A stretch of 64,000 bases of DNA from Cyathus striatus (lineage: Eukaryota > Basidiomycota > Agaricomycetes > Agaricales > Nidulariaceae): the NCBI GenBank assembly GCA_025738555.1, contig JAOVFP010000009.1, positions 2,046,001 through 2,110,000 on the forward strand, written 5' to 3'. The position numbers and the translations under genes were made by a program. This document shows, in pieces, positions 34,573-45,945 of the stretch. The first letter of the stretch is position 1. Each line of letters starts with the position of its first letter. The notes under the pieces were generated by a model. The model was not told where the DNA came from, searched no databases, and saw only the letters and a list, made by a program, of their open reading frames with translations.

Positions 34573-36573
34573 ATGGTCAATACTAGAAAATCATCAAGTG
34601 CTGCTGCAAAGGCTGATAGTGACCAGAGAGCAACTAAATCTGGTTCAAAAGCATTAGCAACACATGTGAAGGGAGCTAAAAAGAATAAGACCAATAAGTG
34701 AGTAATATTTTCTATATTTGAGGTACTACATTGAAAATTTGGAATATAAAGGAAAACTTCAGTGGATAGACTCAAAGATGATAAGAATGCTGAACTTCCA
34801 AAGCAATTTACTCCGTAACTTTTGTTTTACTATATATTTATTATATTTTAATGTTTTTATAGAGTAGAGCAAGTTCTTATGGAGGAGAACACATCTGTTG
34901 CTCCCCCTCCTCATTTTTCTTCAAGAGAGTCCACCCGAGTTCTAGTGGGAGAGACTAGTGACTTACTTAATGAAGATGAAACTCTTATGCCACTGGGGTC
35001 TCAGTTAAAAACTATGAATTTGAACTATATGAATGCAGCTGGTATTTCTGATAAGTCTCTGGAAGGGTCTATGCCATCACATTCTCAGTTAGAAACTATG
35101 GATTTGAATTCTATGAGTGCTGCCAATATTTCTGATCAGTCTCTGGAAGGCTCTGAAAACTCTATGGAGAGTACTGCTGATATTCCTGATAAGTTTCAAG
35201 AAGATGATACTGAAGCTGATAAATCTGAGGATAAAGATTATGATAATTCTAGTAAAGAGAACAATAGTGAGACAGAGTCAGATATTGAAGAGAAATCTAT
35301 GAATGTTGATACAGACATCACACCAAAGAAAGGAATTTCCACTCTAAAGCATGGTCGAGCTCCATCTAGTCCAACTGATGCTCACCGTTCCAGAAGTAAA
35401 GTATCTAAGCGCTCAGAGTCCCACAGCTCAGCCACTTCTTCTCTTAGTAAGGATGAGCTTCAAGGAGCATCACATACAGCTGGTGGTTTTTCTCGTGGAA
35501 GAGCTACTGGAAATGTATATAATTATGGTGATGATGAAGATGGTAAGGATAATAGTTATAGTTATGAGATTTTGGTAGCTAAATATTCACATGCATAGAT
35601 CCATTCACCATGCCTCCAGGAAATGTCAAAGGACAAATTCACCTGTTTCTGAAGCCTGAAGCACCAAAACCTGATTTTATCATAACAGACCAAGAGCCAT
35701 TATCTGATCTTCAAGAAGTACTAGAGCATATAAGTGAAGTTTATTCACCCATATCAAGTATGTTATTACTGCTATTTATTATCTGAAATATCATCTGATA
35801 ATTAAACAGAGAAAAATCCTAGAATATCTTTGCGTGAGAATGGAAACTGGAGCATTAAAGGCCGCTACATGAATATTAAGGAGAAAAAAGTCCAAACTGC
35901 CAAATGGCAGATGGATGATAAGAACACTTATTATCTTGAAATATTAGCAGATGGTGCAGATAAGAATGAAATTACAACAATGGCAGCACCATCTGGATCT
36001 TCCAGTACTGATGAGGAAGTTGTGAAACATTTAATTATTTCACATTTCAATATCCTGGAGCATTTGATTAAAAGTAAGGGAAAGGAAGATATATGTGCTG
36101 TGTATGAAAAGTTTGAAATGATTGAGGATATATGGGAGAACAAAAAAGCATCTCTCAGCATTGTTCAGACATCTGCAAAAGCTGTTATTGATAAGAAAGT
36201 CCTTATTAGTGTTTTCATGTCACCTTCAACATATTATACTTATCCTTACAAAACTTTTCCCCTTCTTAAATACCATCCACAAATGGTATCTTGGTTGAAA
36301 AATGAAGGTGGAGTTGATAAGAAAAGTGTCTGGGGATCTAAGAAGCCAGGATTTTCATCCTTATATGAGATTTTAAAAGGCAAAGAAGCAGCAGCTGAAG
36401 ATCATAAAAATCAACAAAGTAAGGGAAAGGGAAAGGAAAGAGAAGAGGGTGAGACAGATAATAATGAGGAGGGGGTGAAGGAGAAAGATCAAGAAGATAT
36501 GAGTGAAAATAAAGGAAAGGGAAAGAGTAAGAAGTCACACAAGAAGGACAAGGGAAAGTCCAAAAAATTGTAA
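34573..36573 (+). CDS. Gene A2: unknown KDZ-element accessory protein
   Basis: Start ATG 34573 (MVNTRKSSSAAAKADSDQ). Exons are about 34573-34697, one short exon near 34758-34815, 34862-35542, 35599-35757 and 35810-36573, all with GT..AG introns. The N-terminal part is basic. Residues from about 65 to 270 are Ser/Glu/Asp-rich with two tandem copies of a module containing SQL(K/E)TM(N/D)LN.M.AA.ISD(K/Q)SLEGS. Then KDELQGASHTAGGFSRG, and a middle block WSIKGRY..TAKWQMDDKNTYYLEIL. The C-terminal part has YHPQMVSWL..KKSVWGSKKPGF and a Lys/Glu tail KGKGKSKKSHKKDKGKSKKL. No in-frame stop was found, so this may be the only intact gene in the window. Family unrecognised. It sits 0.5 kb upstream of B2 in the same direction. 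It could be a DNA- or chromatin-binding partner of B (inference). Confidence 0.7.
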
Positions 36574-36629
36574 GAGTTTTGTTATTACTTGCTTTCAATA
36601 GTTGGGTTTTTGTTTTTATTCTATTGTTG

Positions 36630-37070
36630 TGGATTGGAATACTTCAACAGTATTTTCAATTCTTGTACAGTAACTGGCTTTCAACAGCCATTGATTTTGT
36701 ATTTCTTTATTTTATGTAAAGTTGAGAATACTTCAACAGTATTTTCAACTTCATGTACAATCATTTGCTTTCAACAGCTGAATATTTCTACTATTCTTTA
36801 TTTTATGTAGAGTTGGAATACTTCAACAGTATTTTCAACTTCATGTACAATTATTTGCTCTCAACAGCTGAATGTTTCTGCTACTCTTCATTATATGTAG
36901 AGTTGAAATGCTTCAACAGTATTTTCAACTTCATGTATGTACAATTATTTGGTTTCAGTAGCTGAATGTTTCTGCTACTCTTTATTTTATGTAGAGTTGG
37001 AATACTTCAACAGTATTTTTAACTTCATGTATGTACAACTATTGGCTTTCAACAGCTATATGCTGGCTAT
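36630..37070. repeat. About 90-bp array between A2 and B2
   Basis: Five copies of a unit with GGAATACTTCAACAGTATTTTCAACTT at 36642, 36731, 36820, 36911 and 37004. It separates the stop of A2 from the start of B2 and would carry any 3'/5' regulatory signals; the equivalent gap between A1 and B1 lacks it. Confidence 0.9.
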
Positions 37071-38924
37071 AAATTTTGTTGTGATTCTGTGAATTGTGAG
37101 AACAATTTTCTAATGAAACTTTCTATTTTTTATAGCTCAACCTACCTGCTTTATTTTAAAATATGGACAATATGTGTTTTATTATCCTTTATACCTCAAG
37201 TAAATGCAGTTCAATCTGAAGATCCATTTCCAAATATTCCATTCAAGCTGTTTGCTGAATTTATTAATCTCAATTTCAGTTCAGATATTACTTTGGCAAC
37301 TGTGTTGACAATTCTGTTCTCATTGCTGAATAACACTGATATTCTTAACCTCCATGCACGAGCAAAACATTCCATACATGAAGATGAATATTCTGTAACT
37401 GCTAATGGATGGATTAAAGCACTTGCTACTGCTATACAAACTCACTTAGATGCAAAAATTAACTCTGCAGAAATGAAGGATACACAACTATTTAATTCAT
37501 ATGAAAGGCCAGAAATTTTAGGGTCATCAAAAATATCTGTAATTTCTAAAAAGCTAGATAGATTGTTGTCTATATTGGACTTAGACCCTTATGAAAGAAA
37601 AGGAGAAATTTTACAACCTTTGAAACCTGTTTCTACTAGTGAAATTGAGCCAGTACTGCTTATTGGTCCTGCTCGCATCACATGTTCAACACCTGAAAAA
37701 CCTTGTATTGGAAGAGCATTACATATCAATACTCGTCAACATGATAGAACAAAAGTTACACTTATAAGAGGAATTAAACTATATGAAAATGCTCAGATTG
37801 TATCTGGATTTTGCACAAAATGTGAAGCTATATATTATGCAGATCATAAAAGTCTTGCCACTCCTTCCAACTCTGAAACTTCACAACGTAATCCAGATGT
37901 TAGTCCTAAAGATTGCATGATTTTCAATAAAGCAAAATATATTAAAATTGGAAAAAGTATCTGGGCTGATAGATTGTTTACAACTATGGTTGTCAATTCT
38001 GTATATCATTTTCATGCATCAACTGCTGCATATACAGAGTTCTGGAATTATACATTTTCAAAAGGTGATGAAAATGAGTACCCGCCTATTTCAAGACAGC
38101 AAATATGGAAAGCCTTCATACATGAAACAACTAGACAGATATCTGTTTCAATGAATAAAACTCTAGTGATGCCTGACAATTTATTAATACAGCAAATAGC
38201 TAAAGAAGCATATTTGAAGTTGGGACAAGAAGGTATTATTGGAGATGCTTTGAACCATTCATGTAAAGAATGCACACATGATTATAAAGCAACAGCTGAT
38301 CATATTAATGCTGATGACAATGCCGCAGTAGCCGGAATAGATGAAAATCGCACTGTACCAATATTACGAGAAGATGCTGAAAATACAGAATATGCAGATA
38401 TGGATGATAATGCAATGGAAACAGATCTTGTTCCAGAACCAAAAGTTAAAATGATAGTGGTTTATGGCATTGTTATGGGGCCAAATCACTGTGCCTATCA
38501 GAATTGTTCTGAAAAATTGGCAAATGCACAAACAGGAGTATTTTGTCTAAGACATGAGAGTCAACATGAAGGACTATGCTGAATGAAAAGGTGTTATAAT
38601 ATTAAAGAACAAAATTCTCAAACATGTGTAAACCACAGACAAAACTGGTATAATCACGTTATTAGATTTGAATGACAATCTGTACTTGGCATTCGAAGAC
38701 TTATCCGAAGAACTGAAGAAGAAGGTGCACTATCATGGACACAGCAATTGAGAAGAAGAATTAATCCACAACATGACCAGCCAAATCGTGAACCACAGGA
38801 ACCAGATAATTACTTTGTGGCTCCTCATTTCTATTGTGTTGAAACAATTTGTGCACCATGTGGAGTTGTAATTGCATGGACAAAATTTGCAAAATCAGAA
38901 GGTGCGAGGTCTTTACTCTCCCCC

Positions 38925-39215
38925 ACCCTTTTCATGTGAATTTTACGTGAATTTCATGTGAAATTCACCTGAAGTTTTGGACCTCAATTTTCTCGGATTT
39001 TGGGGGAATCCCCTGCAAATTGCTTCATGTGAATTTCACATGTGATTCACATGAATTTCATATGGAACAACGTGAATAGGTGAAATTCACGTGAAAAACC
39101 CCGCATGAAATTCATGTGAATTGCACATGAATTACACATGAAGGCATGAATATCTGAATTCTACGTGAATTAACCAGGTGAATTTCACCTGGCATTCACA
39201 TGGAATTCAGGTAAA
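38925..39215. repeat. E5 left subterminal TTCACGTGAA array
   Basis: Near-palindromic TTCACATGAA/TTCACGTGAA units; same language as in E1, pointing to a close relationship of E1 and E5. Confidence 0.88.
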
Positions 39216-39265
39216 CATGATTCCGTGTTTGATACTACTACTAGTAGATGTAATAGTACTTATAT

Positions 39266-39369
39266 AAAAAGTTATTGGCACCACGACGAATCGAACTCTC
39301 GCCCACATAACATTACGTAAACGTAAATTCACACGTTGAGCCAACTAATACCACTACACCACACGAGCG
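39266..39369 (-). other. tRNA-like Pol III unit (E5)
   Basis: Minus strand: A-box TGGTGTAGTGG (39361-39351), B-box AGTTCGATTCG (39298-39288), then TTTTT (39270-39266) followed by ATATA. The spacer between boxes (about 52 bp) fits a tRNA with a long variable part or intron, but the T-stem and acceptor stem do not pair. Same position and outward direction as in E4 and E1. Confidence 0.65.
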
Positions 39370-39436
39370 TTATTTCAGTTGGAGAAATTAGCGTATAGGT
39401 TAAGCATCTAACCGTACGTGGCAGTGTCGGACCGTT

Positions 39437-40690
39437 TTGGTTAACGGCACCCTCCGACGTTACCACGTCACGACCGCCCATCCACCATCACCCTTCCTCC
39501 GCTCCCCCAGGCTCTCCGCTCCCCTTCCGTCTCCCTCCTCCTTCTTCCCTTCCTCGTATTCGGACGACGCAACGGGCACACGCGAGGCAGACAAGATGCC
39601 AGGGCTCACAACGAACGGTTAAAGGAGACGGAGGGGAGTGAGGGGGACAACGAGGGAGTTGTCCATATCAGGTGAGTCGATGACGGCGTGAACGATGAGG
39701 ATGAACGCTAATGACAGCATCCACAGCGCATGCACGCTGGTGAGGACATTAGCGAGAACAGCGTCCTCCAGGCGTCCTCTCCCCCCGTTTCTTATTGTCA
39801 CCACATCACCCACCGCCTCCGTCCTCCCCTCTGCGTCGTGATACGACGACGCCATGCCACCAAGCCAGCGAGGACAGCTACTGTCACCACGCGTCTCATC
39901 CCCGCGACGTCACCCAGCACCCACGTCTCACAGCGCCCCCGTCCTCACCTCTGCATTGTGACGACAATGACGCCATGTCACCCAGCCGGTGAGGACACCG
40001 TCCTCCGTCTCATCTCTCCCAGCGTCCCCGTCCTCCCTCCGCGTCGCGACACCCCCACGCGTCTCATCTCACCTAGCGCCTTCGTCCTCCCCTCTGCGTC
40101 GCGACGACGACGACTCCTGCTAACCAGCCGGTAAGTGCGCTGTCCTCCGTCTCTTCTCCCCACACGTCTCATCCCCGCCACCTCTCACAGTGCCCCCATC
40201 CTCCCTCTGCGTCGCAACACGACGACGTCATGCCGCCCAGCTGGTGAGGACACCTTCTCCCCACGCGTCTCATCTCACCCAGCGCCCCGTCCTCCCCCTT
40301 GCGTCGCAGCACGATGACGCCATCGCCAAACACCAAACACCAACGATGAGGGCAGTGCCCACCGGGAGGGGTGGCAGTGGCGGGGGCGCATAGCGAGGCG
40401 AGGTAACAATGAGCGCCACGTCACCCAGCGCCTTCGTCGTTCCCTCTGCGCCTTGACGACGACGACGATGACGACACCACATGACCCAGCATCCCCGTCC
40501 TTCCTTCTGCGCCGTGACAACGACAACGACGCCATGCCATCCAGCGCCTCCGTCCTTCCCTCTGTCGTGACGACAACAACGATAGGGAGGAGATGGATGC
40601 AAGGAGGACGCATAACGAGAGGGGGGGACATATGGCGAGGGGGGGACGTATAGCAAGGAGGGGGACGTATAGCGAGGGGGGGAAGGAGTG
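39437..40690. repeat. GC-rich degenerate CGACGCCATGTCACCCAGC array in E5
   Basis: Imperfect 60-70 bp units with CGTCTCATC, GACGACGCCATG(T/C)CACCCAGC and (G)GTGAGGACACCGTCCTC, the last a small hairpin (39991-40005). The far end has CGTATAGCGAGGGGGGA units that continue beyond F at 45260-45560. Open frames here reflect composition. Confidence 0.85.
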
Positions 40691-40695
40691 CATAA

Positions 40696-42296
40696 GTGCC
40701 AGCCATTCTGATCATATAACAGCAGTGTTATATGATTGCCCCAATCGAATAAGCCATGCCTTTTTATGATTGGGATCATAAACAATCATTGAGGTTCTAA
40801 TTGAATACTACTATTGTATGAATGTATTAAATGATCATAAGCAATCATTGATTGTTTCTAATTGGATATTACTATTGTATGGATGGCTAGGTGATCATAA
40901 ACAATCACTGATTGTTTTTAATTGAATACTACTATTGTATGAATGTATTAGGTGATCATAGACAATCATTGATTTATCTAATTGAATATTAGTATGAATG
41001 GAGAGGCAATCATAAACAATCATTGATCTTTCTAATTGAATATTATTATTGTATGAATGGTGAGGTGATCATAAACAATCATTAATCCTTACTAATTGAA
41101 TATTAGTATGAATGGAGAGACAATCATAAACAATCATTGATTTTCTCTAATTGAATATTATTATTGTATGGATGGTGAGGTGATCATAAACAATCATTGA
41201 TTTTTTCTAATTGAATATTATTATTGTATGAATGGTGAGGTGATCATAAACAATCATTAATCCTTACTAACTGAGTATTAGTGTGAATGGAGAGACAATC
41301 ATAAACAATCATTGATTTTTTCTAATTGAATATTGTTATTGTATGGATGGTGAGGTGATCATAAACAATCATTGATTTTTTCTAATTGAATATTATTATT
41401 GTATGAATGGTGAGGTGATCATAAACAATCATTGATTTTTACTAATTGAATATTAGTATGGATGGTTAGGCAATCATAAGCAATCAATGATAACTACTAA
41501 TTGGATATTGCTACTGTATGGATTTGTCACATTTCCTCACATGTCACAATTGTGACACATCTTCCCGCGCGTCACATATTTCTCGCACGTCACGTTAGTC
41601 ACATATATTCCCGCGTATCACGTTCGTCTCGCGCGTCACAATTGTCACATATATTCCCGCGCTTCATATTAGTCACACGCGTCACGCTTTTTATGCATGT
41701 CACAATTGTCACATATATTCCCGCGCTTCATGTTAGTCACGCGCGTTACATTTTCCTCACGCGTCACGATTGTCACACATATTCCCGCGCCTCACATATT
41801 TCCCGCGCATCACACATTTCCCACGCGTCACATATTTCACGCACATCACGCGCGTCACATTTGTCACATACGTTCTGGCGTGTCACAATTGTCACATATA
41901 TTCCCACGCTTCATATTTGTCACGCGCGTCACAATTGTTACATATATTCCCGCATGTCACGTTCGTCTCGCGCGTCACAGTTGTCACAAGTATTCTCGCG
42001 CTTCATGTTAGTCACGCGCGTCACGCTTTTCACGCGCGTCACGCTTTTCACGCGCGTCACGCTTTTCACGCGCGTCACGCTTTTCACGCGCGTCACGCTT
42101 TTCACGCGCGTCACGCTTTTCACGCGCGTCACGCTTTTCATGTGTGTCATGCTTTTCATGTGTGTCACGCGCGTCACATTCGTCACACTTTTAGCGCTCG
42201 TCACGCTTTTCACATTCTTACATTTGTCATGCTTTGAAATCTTGCCTTTCTTGGGTATTAATCTTTTGATTCACATTACATGTTCTATGTGTGTCA
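40696..42296. repeat. Left inverted arm of F
   Basis: Outer part (40745-41510): alternating 54-60 bp units with AATCATTGATTTTTTCTAATTGAATATTA. Inner part (41520-42240): CpG-rich GTCACGCGCGTCAC units, with 7 copies of an 18-bp TCACGCTTTTCACGCGCG. It has about 180 bp (near 41740-41920) that the right arm lacks. Confidence 0.93.
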
Positions 42297-43594
42297 TTAC
42301 ATTTCTCGCAGCATTACATTTGTTATGCTTTGTAAGTATGACACTTGTCATGCTCTTAGTATAGGTAGCAAATTGAAAACTATATTAATAGATGGATACT
42401 CAGCAATAGTATGTGCATGGACCACTTCCTGATGCTGTCTGAGTAGTTACCTGATTCATTCTGCCAGTAGTCATATGCTTATCATAAAGATTAAGCCATA
42501 CATGCATGTACAAGGATAAGCAACATTTATCAGAGACATCAACACATACAGCAGTATAGAAGTGAACCTGATTGTCATAGAAGATGTTTTTGAGTTGAAG
42601 GAAATTCTAAGACAAAGAATTTGTGAGTTGATAGCACATCCATATATCCACAGGTACTAGTAAGGGAAAGTCACCTATATTTAATGAATGTAATGTACTG
42701 TACTAAAATAGGTACAGAACAATGGTAGTGAGCTGAGTATCAAAAAGAGAAATAAGCCCAATTCTATGGTACAGGCAATTTGCCTGCTGTACATTGTGTC
42801 ACAGTATCAGTAAGAGTGGAGATAGTTTACATTACCTCTCTGTATCAATAAAGCAAACTGTCATGTAGTTATATAGAGTAAGCAGATATGTGACTCAATA
42901 ATGTGTATTGAAGATATCAGTATAACCAATAGTGATACAAGAATCATGATCATCTAATGTTTGAGATGTGTAAGTTTGATGTGATGTAGAGTTACATAGT
43001 TCAATACCATTATATCATATCTCTAGTCTTGATTGTAAAATGTCAATGAACTTACATACACTCTACATTTTTCATTCTAGTTGCTTCTTACTGTTAGACT
43101 TCCATAATTTACTAATTGTAATATCTCATGTCATAACCTTCAATTTAGCAAGAACATATATGTTTCCTTGCTTTAATAATTTATTCTGCAGTTTAGAATA
43201 CTTCTGTTCTGTAATGTGAACAATGATATAGATATACCAGTAACCAGACACACATAACTAACTCAAGTTGTTATATCTTACGACAGACAAACAAAGTTGA
43301 AATGTTCTACATGTCATAATAAGTTCCAAAAATCTTGTGATCTTATGAAATATGCACAAAATGTGACAAATGAGATGCATATTGAGAACATGACAAACTT
43401 GACATGTGACTTGCATCAAAAACATAATGCAAATGAAAACCATGATAGGATAATAGTGGATAACAAGTGATATGCTGAGTATTCCCCACTTCACATAGTT
43501 TCAAATTTAGATATGTTGTCAATATCAAAGGCCAAATTAGATTACTGAGCTGTGAAAATTGTGGCAAATGTAACATGTGAAAAGAGCATGATGA
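42297..43594. other. Non-coding centre of F
   Basis: AT-rich DNA with no open frame of note, no repeat and no recognised RNA gene. Confidence 0.7.
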
Positions 43595-45254
43595 GTGATA
43601 CACATAGAACATGTAATGTGAATCAAAAGATTAATACCCAAGAAAGGCAAGATTTCAAAGCATGACAAATGTAAGAATGTGAAAAGCGTGACGAGCGCTA
43701 AAAGTGTGACGAATGTGACGCGCGTGACACACATGAAAAGCATGACACACATGAAAAGCGTGACGCGCGTGAAAAGCGTGACGCGCGTGAAAAGCGTGAC
43801 GCGCGTGAAAAGCGTGACGCGCGTGAAAAGCGTGACGCGCGTGAAAAGCGTGACGCGCGTGAAAAGCGTGACGCGCGTGAAAAGCGTGACGCGCGTGAAA
43901 AGCGTGACGCGCGTGAAAAGCGTGACGCGCGTGAAAAGCGTGACGCGCGTGAAAAGCGTGACGCGCGTGAAAAGCGTGACGCGCGTGAAAAGCGTGACGC
44001 GCGTGACTAACATGAAGCGCGGGAATACTTGTGACAACTGTGACGCGCGAGACGAACGTGACATGCGGGAATATATGTAACAATTGTGACGCGCGTGACA
44101 AATATGAAGCGTGGGAATATATGTGACAATTGTGACATGCATAAAAAGCGTGACGCGTGTGACTAATATGAAGCGCGGGAATATATGTGACAATTGTGAC
44201 GCGCGAGACGAACGTGATACGCGGGAATATATGTGACTAACGTGACGTGCGAGAAATATGTGACGCGCGGGAAGATGTGTCACAATTGTGACATGTGAGG
44301 AAATGTGACAAATCCATACAGTAGCAATATCCAATTAGTAGTTATCATTGATTGCTTATGATTGCCTAACCATCCATACTAATATTCAATTAGTAAAAAT
44401 CAATGATTGTTTATGATCACCTCACCATTCATACAATAATAATATTCAATTAGAAAAAATCAATGATTGTTTATGATTGTCTCTCCATTCACACTAATAC
44501 TCAATTAGTAAGGATTAATGATTGTTTATGATCACCTCACCATTCATACAATAATAATATTCAATTAGAAAAAATCAATGATTGTTTATGATCACCTCAC
44601 CATCCATACAATAACAATATTCAATTAGAAAAAATCAATGATTGTTTATGATTGTCTCTCCATTCACACTAATACTCAGTTAGTAAGGATTAATGATTGT
44701 TTATGATCACCTCACCATTCATACAATAATAATATTCAATTAGAAAAAATCAATGATTGTTTATGATCACCTCACCATCCATACAATAATAATATTCAAT
44801 TAGAGAAAATCAATGATTGTTTATGATTGTCTCTCCATTCATACTAATATTCAATTAGTAAGGATTAATGATTGTTTATGATCACCTCACCATTCATACA
44901 ATAATAATATTCAATTAGAAAGATCAATGATTGTTTATGATTGCCTCTCCATTCATACTAATATTCAATTAGATAAATCAATGATTGTCTATGATCACCT
45001 AATACATTCATACAATAGTAGTATTCAATTAAAAACAATCAGTGATTGTTTATGATCACCTAGCCATCCATACAATAGTAATATCCAATTAGAAACAATC
45101 AATGATTGCTTATGATCATTTAATACATTCATACAATAGTAGTATTCAATTAGAACCTCAATGATTGTTTATGATCCCAATCATAAAAAGGCATGGCTTA
45201 TTCGATTGGGGCAATCATATAACACTGCTGTTATATGATCAAAATGGCTGGCAC
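43595..45254. repeat. Right inverted arm of F
   Basis: Reverse complement of the left arm with 14 instead of 7 copies of the 18-bp CpG-rich unit (about 43756-44008) and roughly two additional AT-rich units near 44400-44800. Outside the arrays, identity to the left arm is almost complete. Confidence 0.93.
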
Positions 45255-45259
45255 CCCTC

Positions 45260-45565
45260 AGGAGTGCATAGCGCGTAGCAAGGGGGGGGGAGAATGCATA
45301 GCGCATAGCGCATAACAAGGGGGAGAATGCATAGTGAGGGGGGGAATGCATAGCGTATAGCGAGGAGGGGGAGAACGCATAGTGAGGGAGGGAGCGCATA
45401 GTGAGGGGGGGGGGATGTATAACGAGGGGAGGGGAACGCATAGCAAGGGGGAATGCATAGCGCATAGCACATAACGAGGGGGGGAGAACACAGCGAGGGG
45501 TGGGGAATGTATAGCGAGGGGAGAGCGAATGCATAGCGCATAGCGAGGGGAGCGAATGGGGGAGG
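45260..45565. repeat. CATAGCGAGGGGGG array
   Basis: Degenerate 13-25 bp units GCATAGCG(C)ATAGCGAGGGGGG continuing the array left of F (40590-40683); F inserted into it. Confidence 0.88.
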
Positions 45566-45674
45566 CCTAAGTAGTTTAAAAATGTATTTGAATGAAGCTT
45601 TGATCTTGTTCTCGCTTGTCGACTTTGTGTTACTTGTTAGATGGTATAATATATTTGATTGATTAACTCTATTT

Positions 45675-45945
45675 CATGTGTACTTCACATGAATTTCATG
45701 TGAATTTCATGTTTAAATTTCACTTAGTTTTCACCTAAACTTCACTTGAATTTCACCAAATTTTTGTGATTTTGGAACATCCTAGATGAAGGTGAAATTC
45801 ATGTGGACTTCACATGAAAACATGTGAATTTCATGTGAAAATGTTACTTCAATGTGTATTTCATGTGAATTTTACATGAAATTCACGTGAATAGGTGAAG
45901 TTCATGTGAAATTCACGTGAAGTTTAGGTGAAAGGGTGGGGGAGG
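45675..45945. repeat. E5 right subterminal TTCACATGAA array
   Basis: Same units as 38925-39215, mostly near-palindromic, ending 11 bp before the ACTG terminus. Confidence 0.88.

Larger units (their letters stand above)
40696..45254. mobile_element. Foldback-like element F with 1.6-kb inverted arms
   Basis: The terminus GTGCCAGCCATTCTGATCAT (40696) is matched in inverted form at the right end (..ATGATCAAAATGGCTGGCAC, 45254). Arms of about 1.6 kb (40696-42296 and 43595-45254) flank a 1.3-kb non-coding middle. AGGAGTGCATA occurs directly before and, after 5 bp, directly behind the element (40684-40694; 45260-45270), a possible target duplication. Long inverted arms made of short tandem repeats and no gene are the hallmark of foldback elements. 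Confidence 0.88.

Noticed and set aside
31924..39369. Functional tRNA genes at 31943-32036 and 39276-39369.
   Set aside because: A and B boxes are good, but T-stem and acceptor stem do not pair, so I call them tRNA-like units only.
39437..40785. Arg/Pro/Thr-rich frames up to 171 codons.
   Set aside because: Low-complexity GC-rich array in E5; no domain, start context or intron support.
42297..43594. Hidden gene or transposase in the centre of F.
   Set aside because: No open frame of useful length on either strand and no protein motif.
41501..44334. Long open frames of 148-287 codons (MDIATVWICHISS.., HARHAF.., MKSVTRV..) on both strands.
   Set aside because: They are translations of 18-bp and related arrays in the F arms; the same frames appear inverted in both arms and in several phases.
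45181..45541. Minus-strand frames of 77-117 codons rich in Met/Ser/Pro/Tyr.
   Set aside because: Come from the CATAGCGAGGGGGG array.
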